Assembly: GCA_003254905.1 (NCBI GenBank)
Contig: QANU01067139.1
Coordinates: 792,591-856,590 of the forward strand
From: Nissolia schottii
Taxonomy: Eukaryota > Streptophyta > Magnoliopsida > Fabales > Fabaceae
Direction: 5' to 3'
DNA length: 64,000 nucleotides
Positions within the stretch are counted from its first letter, which is position 1. Each line of letters starts with the position of its first letter. The notes under the pieces were generated by a model. That model was not told where the DNA came from. It did no database searches and saw nothing but the letters and a program-made list of their open reading frames with translations. Positions 1 to 13,425 of the stretch are shown here, piece by piece. The translations under genes and the position numbers were made by a program.

Positions 1-2117
1 TAATGGGAATACCATAAAAAATTAGAAAAACTTCGAATCGAATAAGACATATATATTTATTACAAACTAAAAAGTTTCTAAAACTTCATTAACTAAAAAG
101 TTTAAATTAAAAAACTACAAACTAAAAAATTATTCTCCTAAATTAGCGGAGGGTCTTCATCATCTCTCTCGGAGGACGAAGAGGAGGAGGGGTAGGAGGC
201 GGGAAGCTTTAGCGGGGGATTCTATATACATACTTACTTACATGCATATATAATATATACATAATATACATACACACATATTCATTATATACATACATAT
301 TAACATATATAATATTACTAATAATACAGATATATAATAATATTAATAACATTACTAGCAATATATACAAATATACAACAATATATATAGATATAAAATA
401 CATATATATATATAAACATATATAAATAGATATATAATACAATATATACGGACTTACCTCAAATGCTGGCGGCGGTGGCGACAGGAGAGAGTTGGAGAGA
501 GTTTGGGAGAGTTAGAAAGAGTGGGGCTGTCGCGAGGGATGAGCTTTTAAAGCAATGACGTTTCAGGTTACCGTCGGACTTATCTGACGGTAACTTGATA
601 TTAATTGCTTAGGATTTGAACGTTGGGGAAGACGTGTCGGTTGCTATTCTGAGGCAGTTACTGTCGGCCATGCCCAACGGTAACACATGCAATTATTGCT
701 TAGAGACCTGGGGCTTTTACTGTCGGATAAATCCGACGGTATTGTGTGACTGTTTAGGGTTTAAGGTTTAGGATTTAGGGTTAAGAATTTACCGTCGGCC
801 ATAGCCGATGGTAACTATTTTTATTTTAGGGTTTAGGGTTAGGAGTTTAGGGTTTATGGTTAGGAATATACCATTGACCATAGCTGACAATATGTGTTTT
901 TATTAATTACCATCGCCCTTTTGTCCAACGGTAATGTCTTTTTTTTGTATTTTTTCTTTGTTATTTTTTTGTCATATTTCTAGTTAAATAATTTTTCCAT
1001 TAATTATTATTTATTCGCAATTAGAAATTTTGCTTTTAGAAATTTATTTTATTTTATTTTTTATTTTTTATTTAATTATTATTTATTTAGATATAACATA
1101 TATTATTAATTGAATAAACTAACAAACTAAAAAAATTAAAAAAACTTCTAATTGAATATAACATATATGTTACAAACTAAAAAATTAAAAAAAAACTACA
1201 TTAATTAAAAAGTTTAAATTAAAAAACTACAAACTAAAAAATTATTCTACTAAATCGGCGGGAGGGCCATCCCAGTCTAGCTTCAAGGTCGTCATCCCAG
1301 ATCGAGGGTTGGAAAGGTTGTGAGACTCATCGATTATGTATGATGATGGTGATGCGATAGTGGAAAGTGTTACCTTCGCATCCACTTGTAACACCGATGA
1401 GAAGTATGACGACTTTCATAGAGGGAAGTATGCACTCAATTGCATAGAGAAAACCATATTCTTCTTCCCCATACCTCTTTCTCGATTTGATGTCCCGATA
1501 GAGTTGCTACAGGCGGCGGCGACGAGATGGTGGCATAGATGGTGGCGTGACGAGTGTGTGAGAGTTTGGAGAGGACGGAAGAGGGAGGGGCTTTTAAAGC
1601 ATTTGCTTTTTAGATTACCGTTGAACTAATTTGACTGTAACTGGATATTTATTGCTAGTTTTAACGTTGGGGAAGACGTGCCGGTTATTATTTTCTGAGG
1701 CGATTACCGTCGAATGAGACCGACGGTAAACACCCACATTTATTGCATAAGCTTGTAAATTCTAAGGACGGTCCCGTCAGATATCACCTACGGTAACATG
1801 CGTGGTGAAAACATGACAGTTTACAATTGGTGGGAATTTACCGTCTGCTATTGCTGATTGTAATGTTTTTTTTAAACTAAACCTCACTTCTTTACCGTCG
1901 ATACTGACCGACAGTAAGTTTTTTTCGCCCTTTCCCACGAACAATTACCATTATTGTTACTGGCAGCGTGATTTGCCGACGGAATATGATGCCTCTTTCC
2001 CAGTTCTTTATGAGCGAACTGCTTACCGTCAGATATATTTCGTTGTCCGACGGTAATACCGTCGGCCTGATGTCTAATGGTAACATCTGAACTATAATAT
2101 TCAACTTTCTTGTAGTG
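1..2117. mobile_element. Non-autonomous CACTA transposon, one end inside the window
   Basis: The right terminus at 2107-2117 reads, on the minus strand, CACTACAAGAA, the classical CACTA (En/Spm) end. From about 540 inward there are many copies of TTACCGTCGG and its complement, in both orientations, which is the subterminal-repeat pattern of this superfamily. The other end is outside the window or not recognisable. No transposase-like reading frame is visible; the ORFs at 1336-1629 and 1884-2379 look like chance frames in repeats. The trinucleotide CAA follows the terminus (2118-2120) and could be the target duplication. The interior holds a diverged tandem duplication (see separate entry). 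Confidence 0.75.
60..1745. repeat. Diverged tandem duplication of about 1.1 kb inside the CACTA element
   Basis: The block at about 60-720 is repeated at about 1165-1745 in the same order. Both copies carry the A-rich lead-in (ACTACAAACTAAAAAATTAT), a stretch rich in GAGAGTTTGG, a GGGGCTTTTAAAGCA-like motif and ACGTTGGGGAAGACGTG followed by TTACCGTCGG-type motifs. The copies differ by substitutions and indels; the first also carries a TA-rich low-complexity insert at 209-442. Confidence 0.6.
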
Positions 2118-2526
2118 CAATGGGACTTAACTACATCCCTGATAACCTCGGCCATGATGGTGGCAACCTCTCGGTTATTCCTATAAGAAGGGGACTTATC
2201 GGGCCTAGGCCAAGGTAGGTTACTTTCATTCTCCATATTATACCTAAAATTGGTACTGACTTAGCCATCAAAGTTTCTTGTAGGTCCCTCTCCCAAAAAT
2301 TTTCATAAACATTGAAACTCTTGCTCTTCCGTCTGCATGATTTTCCTCTGTTGATACGTCTACACTCTAAATAGATCAAAACTATAATATATAAATAAAG
2401 AAAAATAATAATTTTTAAATCTTAATATTTCGAATTTTAATGCTATTGCATACTTTTGGAAAATTGGAGATCACTAATTAAGTTGAAACTTGGAACATCA
2501 CCTCTAGTTGACCTACACGTTTGTTA

Positions 2527-2738
2527 GTATAAGCTATTTTTTTTTTAGGTTGTCTTTCTCGTATCCAAGACTTAGCCTTGACTAATCCGGGTCGACCTGG
2601 GTCGAGCACGGCTATGACGGGTGAGTCTCACAGCAGGAATAACTACGTACACAAGGTCTTGAACTCGGGACCTTGCTTAAGCTATACCAAGCCACTTACC
2701 ATTTGGACCAACTCTCGTTGGTTGTATAAGCTATTTTT
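2527..2738 (-). mobile_element. tRNA-derived SINE, full length, with target-site duplication
   Basis: On the minus strand the element runs from about 2723 to 2543. It starts ACCAACGAGAGTTGGTCC, contains a tRNA-like A box (TGGTCCAAATGGTAAG) and a B box close to GGTTCGANNCC (CGAGTTCAAGACC), and ends in ACCTAAAAAAA. It is flanked by direct repeats GTATAAGCTATTTTT (2527-2541 and 2724-2738). It is clearly the same family as the copy at 44038-44222. Confidence 0.85.
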
Positions 2739-4050
2739 GAATTGCCAAAAACTTTTATTGTTTAGAATTTTGGATATATCAACCATTATGGATCTGCATC
2801 GTTGCACGATTGATGGTGATAAATTGATGCTAATAAATTGTTTGTTTATTTCTTCGATTTTACAAGCGACAATTTTAATTAAAGAAAAATAATAAGCCGC
2901 TGTACGCCTTTAAATAATGGTCTAAAATTCTTAATGCAATTAAACATTTTGAGAGAATCAAGTTGATAAGATGATGAAAATTTCGGATATTTCAGTACAC
3001 ATAGATGGTGTTGTTTGTCTGGTTGCTAGTTAACTATATCTAGAAATTACAGAGTTCTCTTCTCTTTCTGCTTTTTGATAAAATATTCTTATGCTAAACT
3101 CAATCATTTGCGTTATATTTCAGATTAATTTAGGTAATACCATTTTTAATTGGTCATATTTTATCCGAGTGCGTTATTTATTAAAAAATCTCCGTAACTT
3201 GGTCTGCTTAGTGCCTTGAATATAGGCCCCATCTAGCGCATTGTATAGAATAACGTTTAATTTTTATAGTATTAGACCTAATAATATAAAATCTTTTTAA
3301 TATAGATAAAAGATAGATTATATAAGTTTGTATATTATTATTTATTTGGTGCATCACATGTAACTATGATTTCATCTTATCTAACATTAATGTAGTGTTA
3401 TTATACAGGCCTATATACGATAAACTTAATTTAATGGATAAAAATACTGATATACGTGCATAAATTTTTTAAGAATTAATTTTTACAAGAAAGATGATAA
3501 AATTAATTTAGAATTAGTGATGATAAGAAATATTGTTATTAGCGCATACTATATCTATAAGTTTATTTTATTATATATAAATACATGATATAATAATTAA
3601 TAAAATCATAAATAAATAATAAAATAAGAATATTAAATAAATAAAATAAATTTATAATAATATTTAGTAGTAAATAAATATTTTAAATAAATAATATCTA
3701 AGGTAAAGAGAGAAGGTTAATTTAGAGTATAAGTGTAAAAAAATAATACTAGATGACGTAATCAAGTTTCAAAACTTCAATAACTTAATACAACAATGGT
3801 AAGATATAAGACCTTAATTATTATCAAATGTTATGTTAAACATGTGACAAAAATTTACTATACAATACTAGTTAATATTATCAATTCTTATTTCATGTAA
3901 CAAATGGTGCCATAAGAAAATATTCAAAGCGAATTATGAGAACCACAGGTACAGTTATGAGGTAACATTATTCAAATATCCCCTTTCGTTGTCCAGATTA
4001 TAAATTTATAATGATTAAATCCACGCTTAAATGCGTCAAGGTTACTTGTG
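2739..4050. other. AT-rich intergenic DNA
   Basis: No gene, RNA or clear element is seen. The ORF at 2578-2892 is a chance frame that mostly covers the SINE. Confidence 0.5.
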
Positions 4051-4200
4051 TTATTTTAATATTTTAATATTAAAGTTGATGTAAATATAAGTTTTTCATT
4101 CACAATATATCATAGAACTTACACTCACATTATGTGATGTGAGTGTGAATATATATGATAAGGAGAAGTTTTACATCAACTAACTTTAATGTTGAAATAA
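4051..4200. mobile_element. Small inverted-repeat MITE
   Basis: The two ends are inverted copies: TATTAAAGTTGATGTAAA near 4070-4085 and TTTTACATCAACTAACTTTA near 4169-4189. The centre is a tight hairpin around 4120-4148 (ACACTCACAT and ATGTGAGTGT). Superfamily is not determined. Confidence 0.6.
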
Positions 4201-5227
4201 CATTAGTGTAAGGCTATTTAGGGGTGTTGCTTTCTCTCCTTTCATAGGGTTCCTTTCAATGGATGATATGATATTATGATACTTTACCAGGCAATTTGCG
4301 AAAATTAATAATGGTGTGGTGGGGACGATCAAGACCCATGTCCAAATTGCATAACGAAAAGGATAAATTGAAATGGATTATATTTCATCCATTACTACAA
4401 TTGATTGACCTCCACAATGGACATCATGCAGAGAGGTATTAACGGATACGCATCAACAATTGCATCAAATCAATTCCATTTTGCAAAAGGCTACAAAATA
4501 TGAGTGTGTAGATGTATATTCCAAGACGACACTGCCAACCAAGCCTTCGAATTGGCCCTTTCCTATATGCCTCTACATACACACAAGCTATCGTTTTCTT
4601 GGGATAGTTACCTACCTACTTGCTAGAAGTCCGTGACTTGTATTATTGGAGTTTTTATTATTTTCTATGTACGTATCTAAGGACTAATGAGTAAATGAAT
4701 TACATATAATTTAGTTCATTGCCTCACTTATACCCTCAAATATTGTCGCGAGGAATTCAATTAGCTCCTATATTTCTACAATCCAATTAATAAAAATAAA
4801 CATAACTGAATTAAACTTACAAAAATAACTTCAGCTGATGTTATGATTAATTTGAAGACTTATTGACCACTGAGTACAAAGGGTGAATTTAGGACGCATA
4901 CAACATTGGCTTAAAAAGAACACAAGTTCATATTTAAGAAAAGTAACTTTCATAATAAAGAAATAAAAAGCATAACGAAATTGCATAAATAAGTGATTTT
5001 GATTTGGTGTTTTTTCTCTTGAAAATTAAGAGTTTTGTCTCTCTTAAAAAAAAATTTGGGAGATTTTAACTAGGTATGACGAGTATTTGTTAGTGTTGTG
5101 TCTTGGTGGCGGGATAGTCTTTGTAATTTGCTTCATGATGTTTTGCCTAAACGGATGAAATTTAACCATAATTTTTTTTTGCATAACTATTGTGTTATTT
5201 TTTTAGTAGAATAATTTTATGAATAAT

Positions 5228-5516
5228 TTAAATAAGAGTTAATATTCAAGTTAGGTTCTGAAAAATGCCTCAGTGTCAAATTTGGTGTCTAAAAAAATTA
5301 AAATGTTAACTTAGTTCTTGAAAAAAAATTGGGGCCAACTTAGTCCATAAATATTTTTTTCGTTATCCACATTAGTCCTTGAAAAAATTAGATAAAGAAA
5401 CTAAGTGGACCCAAAAATAATTTTAAAAAACTAAGTTGACATATAATTTTTTCAGAGACCAATTTAGACACTGAGACATTTTTCAAAGATCAACTTAAGT
5501 ATTAACTCTTTAAATA
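5228..5516. mobile_element. Inverted-repeat MITE of about 275 bp
   Basis: The ends are long inverted repeats: AGAGTTAATATTCAAGTTAG at 5235 and its imperfect complement ending AAGTATTAACTCT at 5509. Both arms carry the CCTCAGTGTC/GACACTGAGA motif. TTAAATA flanks both sides (5228-5234 and 5510-5516). Size, long terminal repeats and 7-9 bp flanks suggest a Mutator-type MITE. Confidence 0.65.
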
Positions 5517-7200
5517 AATTGGACTTATAAATAATTCTTATGCTCATTTTTATTTTAGATAAAAAAACATATTAACATTATTGTGGCAAGTAGTTAGTTC
5601 GATCTAGGATAGATTAACTAATACTTAATAAATTAAATTAATCATATCATAATTATTTTTGCACAATAATTTTCATTTTTGCTTTGGGTTAGTGGACCAA
5701 ATGGACAAGAAAAATTACATGAAGGAAAATTTGTTAAAATTATTATTTTTTCATTATTTATATAAATATTTAAACATTCAACTTAATGCAGTGATCACAC
5801 TATAAATAAATATAGTTTTAGTTATATAAGTGAAAAATTAATATTTTATTCTCCATTAATATTGCATTCAACATTAATATATATTACTAAGAGTAATAAT
5901 TATTTTTTTAACCAACAAAGCTTAATACAGTTGTAGATAATTGAGTTTCTTAAGTATTTAATTAAGAATTTGATTTTTAATGGTGTGTATGAAAAATGGC
6001 TTAGAGCCTCTAAGGGAGGATTAGTCGTTGTTGGCGATGGACACTTTATAAGCAACAAAAAATAATTATTTGTCTTTATCAACCAAAAAAGAAAATAATT
6101 ATATTTTATTTGTTTGGATGTTTAAACTTTTTTCTATGCTTAAATTGGAAGAATTATACCCCACTTGAAAATAAATAAATAAATAAATAAATAATAAGGG
6201 TTTTCATATAAAATATTTTTCTCTCTAAAGACCCCCAACCATGAGTGTGGTGTAGCCCTTCGTATATGCAATAGAAAATTAAAAAATGAAAATTGTGGCC
6301 TTCTGATGTGACTTCTTTCAATTATCTGCATTTCTGTATTAGCTTTCATTTGGAGCCAAGTAAATGATTGACCACTCAACATGGATTGATCCTCTTGGCA
6401 ATATTGAGTGTCCATACGGATCAGCACAACTGAATTCGATAAACAATTTGTGATCATGTGTTGTGTGTGGGGATCATAAATTCAAAATCATATTGAAGTC
6501 ATCAGCAACCATTAAAATTTGAAGCCACAAACCAAGATTAAAGCAAATGCGTTACAACAAAGATTCTTCTCAAGTACTTACACCACCTTGCTCCTCAAAC
6601 CACAAAGGTGCGGTTTCGGTTATGGGCAAAAAGAAACTTCTAGACACACCACAGTCGCAAATACTCCAATCTTATATCACCTTTATTCCATTTCCTCTTC
6701 AATTTTCTTTCCTTTTTCTATTTTATTTTCTTCGTTTTCTTTTTTCAAGTCAAGAAATTAAGGAGAAAAAGAAAGAAGAAAAAAAATGATTTAATTGGTT
6801 TCAGAACATTTTAGAAGCATTCACATTGATTTCTCAATAATAAAAGTTATAAATTGGTTACTGACCTCTTCAATTTTTCCCATCATTAGTGTTTTTATAT
6901 AAAATTCCCAGAGAGTAACGAGATTTAATGTAATTTTTTTTAAAAGAATAATGTAAAAACAAATAAAAAAATTAAAGACTAATTAGGACATAAACTAAAG
7001 TTCCTTTCTTTTCCCTCCGTTTACGATGCGTTTTCTTTTCTTCATTTCTAGTCTCTAATCTCTATGATGCATGACCTCCATTCTCATCAAAGTAGAGGAC
7101 TTTACTTGGGACCCACTTTGCTTGTCACATCAACATTTTGATCACAATTACACGTGGCAGCTTGTGCGTCGCTTACCTTCTCTCTCCTCACTCCTTCCTT
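5517..7200. other. AT-rich intergenic DNA
   Basis: No gene recognised. The ORFs at 5900-6082, 6140-6457 and 6519-6789 have low-complexity or unrelated-looking translations and no supporting gene structure. Confidence 0.5.
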
Positions 7201-7976
7201 CACCATTTTAAGACCCCTTCTCCCCACAATTGAAAATTCAGAGAAGCATAACTAAGCTTCTCTATTGAAACTAAATAAAAAGGGGCGGAAATATTGGCTT
7301 CGTTCATTTCCTTTTTTGCTATAGCGGTAATTATCTTATTCATAGCTCTAAAATCTTGTTTTTCTTCTGCAACTTGTTGTGATAAGCTTTTGATCAGAAA
7401 AATAAAAATAGTTTTGATTTTTAATTTGCCCAGTTTCCGAGGTTTGTGTTTCTGATTGTTTCTCCCTTTCCCCTTTTGATTTTACCTGATTGATTTCTAT
7501 TTTATGCATGTCAAATTTGATGATGAAAAAAAGGGGCCCCCTTTTTTTACCATCGTTCTTGTATTATGTTGTGTGCTCTGTGTTTGATCCTTCTGCTGCA
7601 ATTTATTTGTCTCAAGTTTGAAACTTTCTGCAAAGTCCTAAGCATGTAATTGAGAAACACGTGATGGGTATTTGTGTAATGTGCAGGATCATCCTTATAA
7701 GATTAAACCCTTTTTTTTTCTAATAATATATATTTTAATCATAATTCTCAATTTTGTGATTGTATTTATCTTTCCGTTGCTTTCTTAGCCAGTTGCCTTT
7801 GCCGCATGCGTTTTTTATTGGTCTGTGGTGGTTTATCTTTTAGCTGCAAGTTGTTTCTCTGAAACCGAAGTCTTTGATTGATTGAATCTGCTATGCTATA
7901 CCTTATCCGTTTTACCCTGTTTTTTATGTGATAGGCGGAGGAAAAAGGTGATGCTTTTTGTTGGGGTGAGACTGAA
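7200..7976 (+). promoter_or_regulatory. Upstream region and probable 5' UTR of the SKP2A-like gene
   Basis: Pyrimidine-rich sequence typical of plant 5' leaders lies at about 7190-7310. A plausible leader intron runs from the donor at 7327 (GTAATT) to the acceptor AG at 7933-7934, which would place a spliced leader just before the ATG at 7977. This is inferred from splice-site look only. Confidence 0.35.
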
Positions 7977-10222
7977 ATGGTTGGCAAGGAGAACCTGAGG
8001 ACTGAGGACTTGAACCTGTGCTTTGAGAAGCTTATGATGGTTGCTGGCGGCGGCGGTGGCGGCGGCGAGAAAGTAGGGAAGATGAAAGCTGGGGTGATCA
8101 CCGAGTGGAAGGACATACCTGTGGAGCTGTTGATGCAGATTCTGTCTCTTGTGGATGATCAGACGGTGATCACGGCTTCTGGGGTTTGCCGTGGCTGGAG
8201 AGATGCTATTTACTTTGGCCTTGCTCGTTTGTCACTCTCGTGGTATATATATTGCTTTCTCTCTTGAATTTTGAAAGTCCAGCGTATGGATGGTTAGTTT
8301 GGTCCTTTTTAGGTTTCTCTCCAATTGGGAATTATGTTGAAGTGAAGCTTTCTTAGTTTCTTGTGCTTATTTTTGTGATTGAGTCTTGATACGCTGCAAA
8401 TTGTGATGCTGGCACCATGTTTATTGGTGCTCACTTTTATGATAACAAGCCTTCTGGACTTGAAGTATGTCATATCCCTATCCTGCGGGCATCTAGTTGA
8501 ATTGCTTCCTTTGTTATGAAATTAGTGAATCCCAAAATTTGATGGCTTGGTCGGTTAAACTAGCATATAATTTCAGTCATTCAAGAATAAGCTGGGGTAT
8601 TCTCATGAGAATGTAATGTAATATTGGGTTTTAGAAAGGCCTCTTTCACTTGGTAAGTTGAGTTACTGTAGGGTTTACTTGCTATGGTATGTTTAAATCT
8701 CAAAAAATTTCATTGCAAAGTTGTTCATGTGAGTTGTTACAGAACTGTTAAGCTATGAAAGCGAAGTTTGTGGCCAGTTTAAGCACTTATTTATTTGGGT
8801 GGGAGAGGGGGAAACGGCTGATGTATGCTTTTTTGCATTGATGAAATGATGTGATAGCACGATTATTTAAATTCCTCTATATTTCAGGTGTAGCAAGAAC
8901 ATGAATAACTTGGTTCTGTCTCTTGTTCCAAAGTTTGCAAAATTGCAAACTCTAATCCTTCGTCAAGACAAGCCTCAACTGGAGGATAATGCTGTTGAGA
9001 CTATTGCAAATTGCTGTCATGACCTGCAGATCCTGGACCTCAGCAAAAGTTTCAAACTCACTGATCATTCGCTTTATGCCATAGCCCATGGCTGTCGTGA
9101 TCTTACAAAGCTGAACATCAGCGGGTGTTCTGCATTTAGTGATAATGCCCTGGCCTACCTTGCCAGTTTCTGTAGAAAACTGAAAGTGCTAAATCTCTGC
9201 GGATGTGTGAGAACAGCAACTGATACTGCATTACAGGTATAGTTGTGGTTGACTAGTTGGTTGTCATAATCATAATCCTATGAGGATTAAGGTGGATTGA
9301 AATCATAACCTTATAACTAAATGAATTGCAGGCTATTGGACATTACTGTAATCAGCTGCAGTCCTTAAACCTAGGATGGTGTGACAATGTTGGTGATGTT
9401 GGAGTGATGAGCTTAGCCTATGGATGTCCTGATCTTAGAACAGTTGACTTGTGTGGCTGTGTCCTTATAACAGGTATTCCATTCAAATTTTGGCAGTTAA
9501 AATCTGGAATTCGGTTGTTATTCTCTAATCATATTTCTGCTGGCGCTGCTAAAATATCCTACTTTTATGCTTCCATATTCTCAATGGATTTGATTTAGTT
9601 TGAAAATCTATATTCTCCTATCCTTTGCTTTTAACAAATGGCATAATCTCTTGGTTTGAATATGTTAGGGCTTGTTTGGTTTCTGTTTTCATTCCGTGTT
9701 GTTGTTTCAAGATTTTCTTGATTTAACTATTTTGTTCACAAAATCTTGACAAACAGGAAACGAATTTGAAATAGGAAATGAAAATAGAAATCAAACAAAT
9801 CCTCGATATCTCAACAATCAGGACAATTATGACTTTGACATTGTTGATATGCAGATGATAGTGTTATTGCTTTGGCGAACCGATGCCCGTGCCTGAGGTC
9901 CCTCGGGCTGTACTACTGCAAGAACATCACTGACAGGGCAATGTATTCCTTGGCACAAAGCAAGGTGAAGAACAGGATGTGGGGATCAGTGAAAGGAGGA
10001 GGGAATGATGAAGATGGCCTAAGGACCTTGAACATCAGCCAGTGCACAGCACTCACCCCTTCTGCAGTTCAAGCTGTTTGTGACTCATTCCCTTCACTCC
10101 ACACATGCTCAGGCAGGCAGGCACTCATCATGAGTGGCTGCCTCAACTTGACTTCAGTGCATTGTGCCTGTGCTGTCCACGCGCACCGTGCATTCAACGC
10201 TTTCCCTTATCCAGCTCATTGA
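7977..10222 (+). CDS. SKP2A: SKP2A-like F-box/leucine-rich-repeat protein
   Basis: Four exons: 7977-8242, 8888-9236, 9332-9473 and 9855-10222. All introns are GT/AG, and the joined frame is 1125 nt (374 aa). Residues about 38-85 form the F-box (EWKDIPVELLMQILSLVDD, then VCRGWRDAI), which in this family binds the SKP1/ASK adaptor. The rest is a run of LRRs (LNISGCSAFSD, LNLCGC, LNLGWCDNVGDVGVMSLAYG). The C terminus ends HAHRAFNAFPYPAH, matching my memory of plant SKP2A/B, as does the full length. In Arabidopsis SKP2A is a nuclear SCF ubiquitin-ligase subunit that targets the cell-cycle factors E2FC and DPB and has been reported to bind auxin; here this is by homology. The N terminus carries a GGGGGGG tract (about residues 24-30). 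SKP2A versus SKP2B cannot be separated with certainty. Confidence 0.95.
9667..9804. mobile_element. MITE in the last intron of the SKP2A-like gene
   Basis: The left end GGGCTTGTTTGGTTTCTG is an inverted match to the right end (AATAGAAATCAAACAAATCC). The whole piece is about 138 bp and sits inside intron 9474-9854, without touching the splice sites. The GGGCTTGTTTGG-type end is common in hAT and Harbinger MITEs; no target duplication could be fixed. Confidence 0.6.
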
Positions 10223-10289
10223 GCCACTTGCTTATGACACTTCTAGGAAGTGCCCTTTGTGGGTTCAGAGAAGTTAGTTCCCTGTAGAT

Positions 10290-12180
10290 ATGTTTGTGTT
10301 GAGCTACTTAAGAGACTTTGCTTTGTGTACAACATCTTGATATTATGTCTTTAACTTTGCTTTGATCCCTGAATTACATGTGAATGGTTAAGACATTTTG
10401 GATGGAAAAATTGGCTTGTTCCTATTTAACCAAACGAATTTTTGGGGGAGACACCATGGACTTGACATGTATGGTTTTGTGGAAGGATGATTACATGATG
10501 TTTTTCTGTCCCCGTGCTTTACATCTGCTCGTGAAAAATTAGGTGGAATTGGCTTTTGATAAAGTATGACGCTATGCTTTTAAAGCGAATTGTAAAAGAA
10601 TAGTTGTGTGTATTGGTAAAAATGAAAAACAATAATGATGGCTATTTTTAGGATAATATTTGCCATTTCAAAGCCATATGAGCCTGTTAACCTTTTACTT
10701 GTCATCAGAACTTGTGTCAGGAACTATGGTTATAAACTGTTTTATTATAAACTCAGTGAAGAATGATGAGGTGGAGGTTTAGGGTTGAGGGTTTATCCAA
10801 GCTGAGTGAACGGTAATTCATGATGTCTCTCTCTTAACATTAACGTGATCATTTTTAATAATACACAAGAGGATATAAATATTTGACATTTTTTTAAGTG
10901 GAAATTATAGTTATGTATATTTTTACCCATTAATTAAGTTACCTTATAAAGTTAAAAAAAATTAATTAATGGTGAAGATGTGCACAACCTCTTCATATTC
11001 AATTTATTTCCAAAATTTTAAGACTTGCTAGAGTCGCCACCCCCAATCAAGCACGATGACTCTAGATGGTTCTATGAAATTTCACCATATTCTTTTTTCT
11101 TTTCAGCAATACGAACCTGAAAGGCCCGTCAGGAATTTGGGTATTTGTTACAGTACCTTGACTGTTTCTGATTGCAATGCACTTGTCGAACCACTCTAGA
11201 TAGTTCTTGTGATTCTTCTTTCTTGGATAACCATGCAATATGCACTACTAGTCAATTCTATCTTCCTTTTTATTTTATTTTATTATATATATTTTTTTGC
11301 AGATAATGATCAAATATTTAATCATAAATGTATAAAGTTGAGTCTATATACTGCGCGCCAAGTGTTGATTAATTTTTATTTTATTTTTTTAACTTCGTAT
11401 TTTCAAACCCATGTAACTCATCAATCCACGCAATGTCACGTATATGATGAGCACCATAAATTTTTATATCCTATTATTGTTGGGTAGGCTGGAGGAATTC
11501 ACCTCTCTAAAAATAGAGGTCCAGAGCGTTCTAAACTGATCTAAGATAGTTTGTAGTTACCAGGAAAAGAAAAGGAGGAATCTACATAATATTTATGACG
11601 GTGCATGTTTACACGAGTAAAATGCTGACAAGTGCTGATTTATTTTGGAGATTCTTCACCTGTCCATGGTCAAATTTGGAGCATCCCTTGTATCGTTTAA
11701 ATAGAATCAACTTTTAAATTTTGAAATTAATGTTTATCCACAATTTCTCACTCACATTTAATCATAGACTCTTTTAATAGTGGGAATAACACACAATCAT
11801 TTTTCACTTGTGTGTAACTACATATTTAAATAATAGTATAAATTTTTATTTGAGAATACTTTGCCGTGTAATTTTTTTTTTTACTGTGATTCAATTAAAT
11901 TATTTTATATACATAATTTTTTAAAATATGAAATGACTATTGATATTTCATGTTACAAATCAATTTACTCACTCTTATAAATGATACTTAATATTTTTTT
12001 TTTACTATTTTATTCTTAAAAATAACACGTGACATTAGTAAGGTGATTTGTTAATTCTTCTAAACATAACTCTTTCAATAACTAAGTGTACGGACAAAAG
12101 AGCATCGAATGCTCCAAATTTCTCGGAGTATGTGAAAAATCTCTCAAAATAAGTCAGTCCTTGCATTATGAAAACCTGAA
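10290..12180. other. 3' flank of the SKP2A-like gene and AT-rich intergenic DNA
   Basis: The first few hundred bases probably hold the 3' UTR. No other gene is seen; the ORF at 11209-11487 is low complexity. Confidence 0.4.
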
Positions 12181-12184
12181 AAAC

Positions 12185-12625
12185 ATCAACATGGACACGG
12201 ACACGGACACGATACAACACTCGACACTTTGTCACGCTAATTTTAAAATTTTATAGAATATAAACACAATATATATAGGTGTAAAATTAAATATTTATAA
12301 TAATATATTAATATTTTTATTAATATCAAATTACTAATTTTTAATACTTTTTAAATTCTTTTCAAAATATATGGAATATTTAAAATATTTTCATATGCCA
12401 ATACTCATTAATTTTTGAAAGATTCATATTATTATAAATTATTTAATATTTAAAATATATTTTACTTGAACACAATACAGACATGACTCAAAAAATATTC
12501 AAATATAACTTGGACACGCTTGAATACAATTAATTATGAATTTTTTATTTGGACACTTTCGGACACACAAGTATCTTCGTGTGTTGGTGTCTGCGATGTG
12601 TCAAATACAGAGACACGGCAATCTC
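12185..12625. repeat. Repeat block with GGACACGGACAC termini
   Basis: The left side begins with three tandem GGACAC units (GGACACGGACACGGACAC near 12192), followed by CGACACTTTGTCACGC. The right side carries diverged complements (GGACACTTTCGGACACAC, then ACAGAGACACGGCAATCTCA near 12606). The AT-rich middle separates these inverted arms. It looks like a non-autonomous DNA element, but its superfamily and ends are not fixed. Confidence 0.4.
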
Positions 12626-13425
12626 ATAAAGTGTCAGCACTTTGATGAAAACAATTTACTCCTGCAAACACACATCAATATCATCAATTTTACATGTGGC
12701 ATAACTCTTGCTCAAGACTCAATCTTTTTCAATTTCTTTTTAAAAACTTTCATGTGTTAATCTTTGGCCATCATAATTGAATCAATGGGAATAAGAAAAA
12801 GGGTTTAAAATTTAAAATTGATGAAAGTTTTTGTAGAATTAAATTAAATTAAATTCACCAATAATTAAATTAAGGCTCTAACTTTAACACGATTCTCTAA
12901 TAAACAAACATAAAGGAAGAGAACAAAAGAATAGGAAAAAAAAACCACAAATTTTGTGACCATCAGATACATGTCAACTATAAATTTGTGAGCATTGTAA
13001 ATGGCCAATTTGTTATTTTAATAAGGATTTTGATAACCAGAGTCTTTAATAAAAATATATAAAAATAAAGTTTCTTGTACTTTCAGTATATTTATTACAT
13101 TAAAAACTTATGTTTGCAATAAAAAAAAATTATTTTTAATTCTTTAATAAGTGGCGGACATTTGTTAGAAAAAAACCATTTTAAATTTTGATAAAACTAT
13201 CGTCATCAACATTTGTATGGATTACTTGCGCCTGTAAACAACGTGCTTTTTGGGTCATTAAACAAACCATCAAATTTGGCCCAAGAAAGGAAGCAAACAG
13301 TCAAATCAAATACTGGAATACAAAGGTTTTCGAAATCTAAATTGACCATGGCCCATTATCTTTGCAGAATTATAGCCCATCTTCTTTTCAGACTCAGGGC
13401 TTTAAAAAGGAAAGAAAAGCAAAAG

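Noticed and set aside
540..2110. Spaced TTACCGTCGG repeats as a CRISPR-like or satellite array
   Set aside because: Spacing is irregular, orientation alternates, and repeats sit inside a transposon with CACTA ends in a plant genome.
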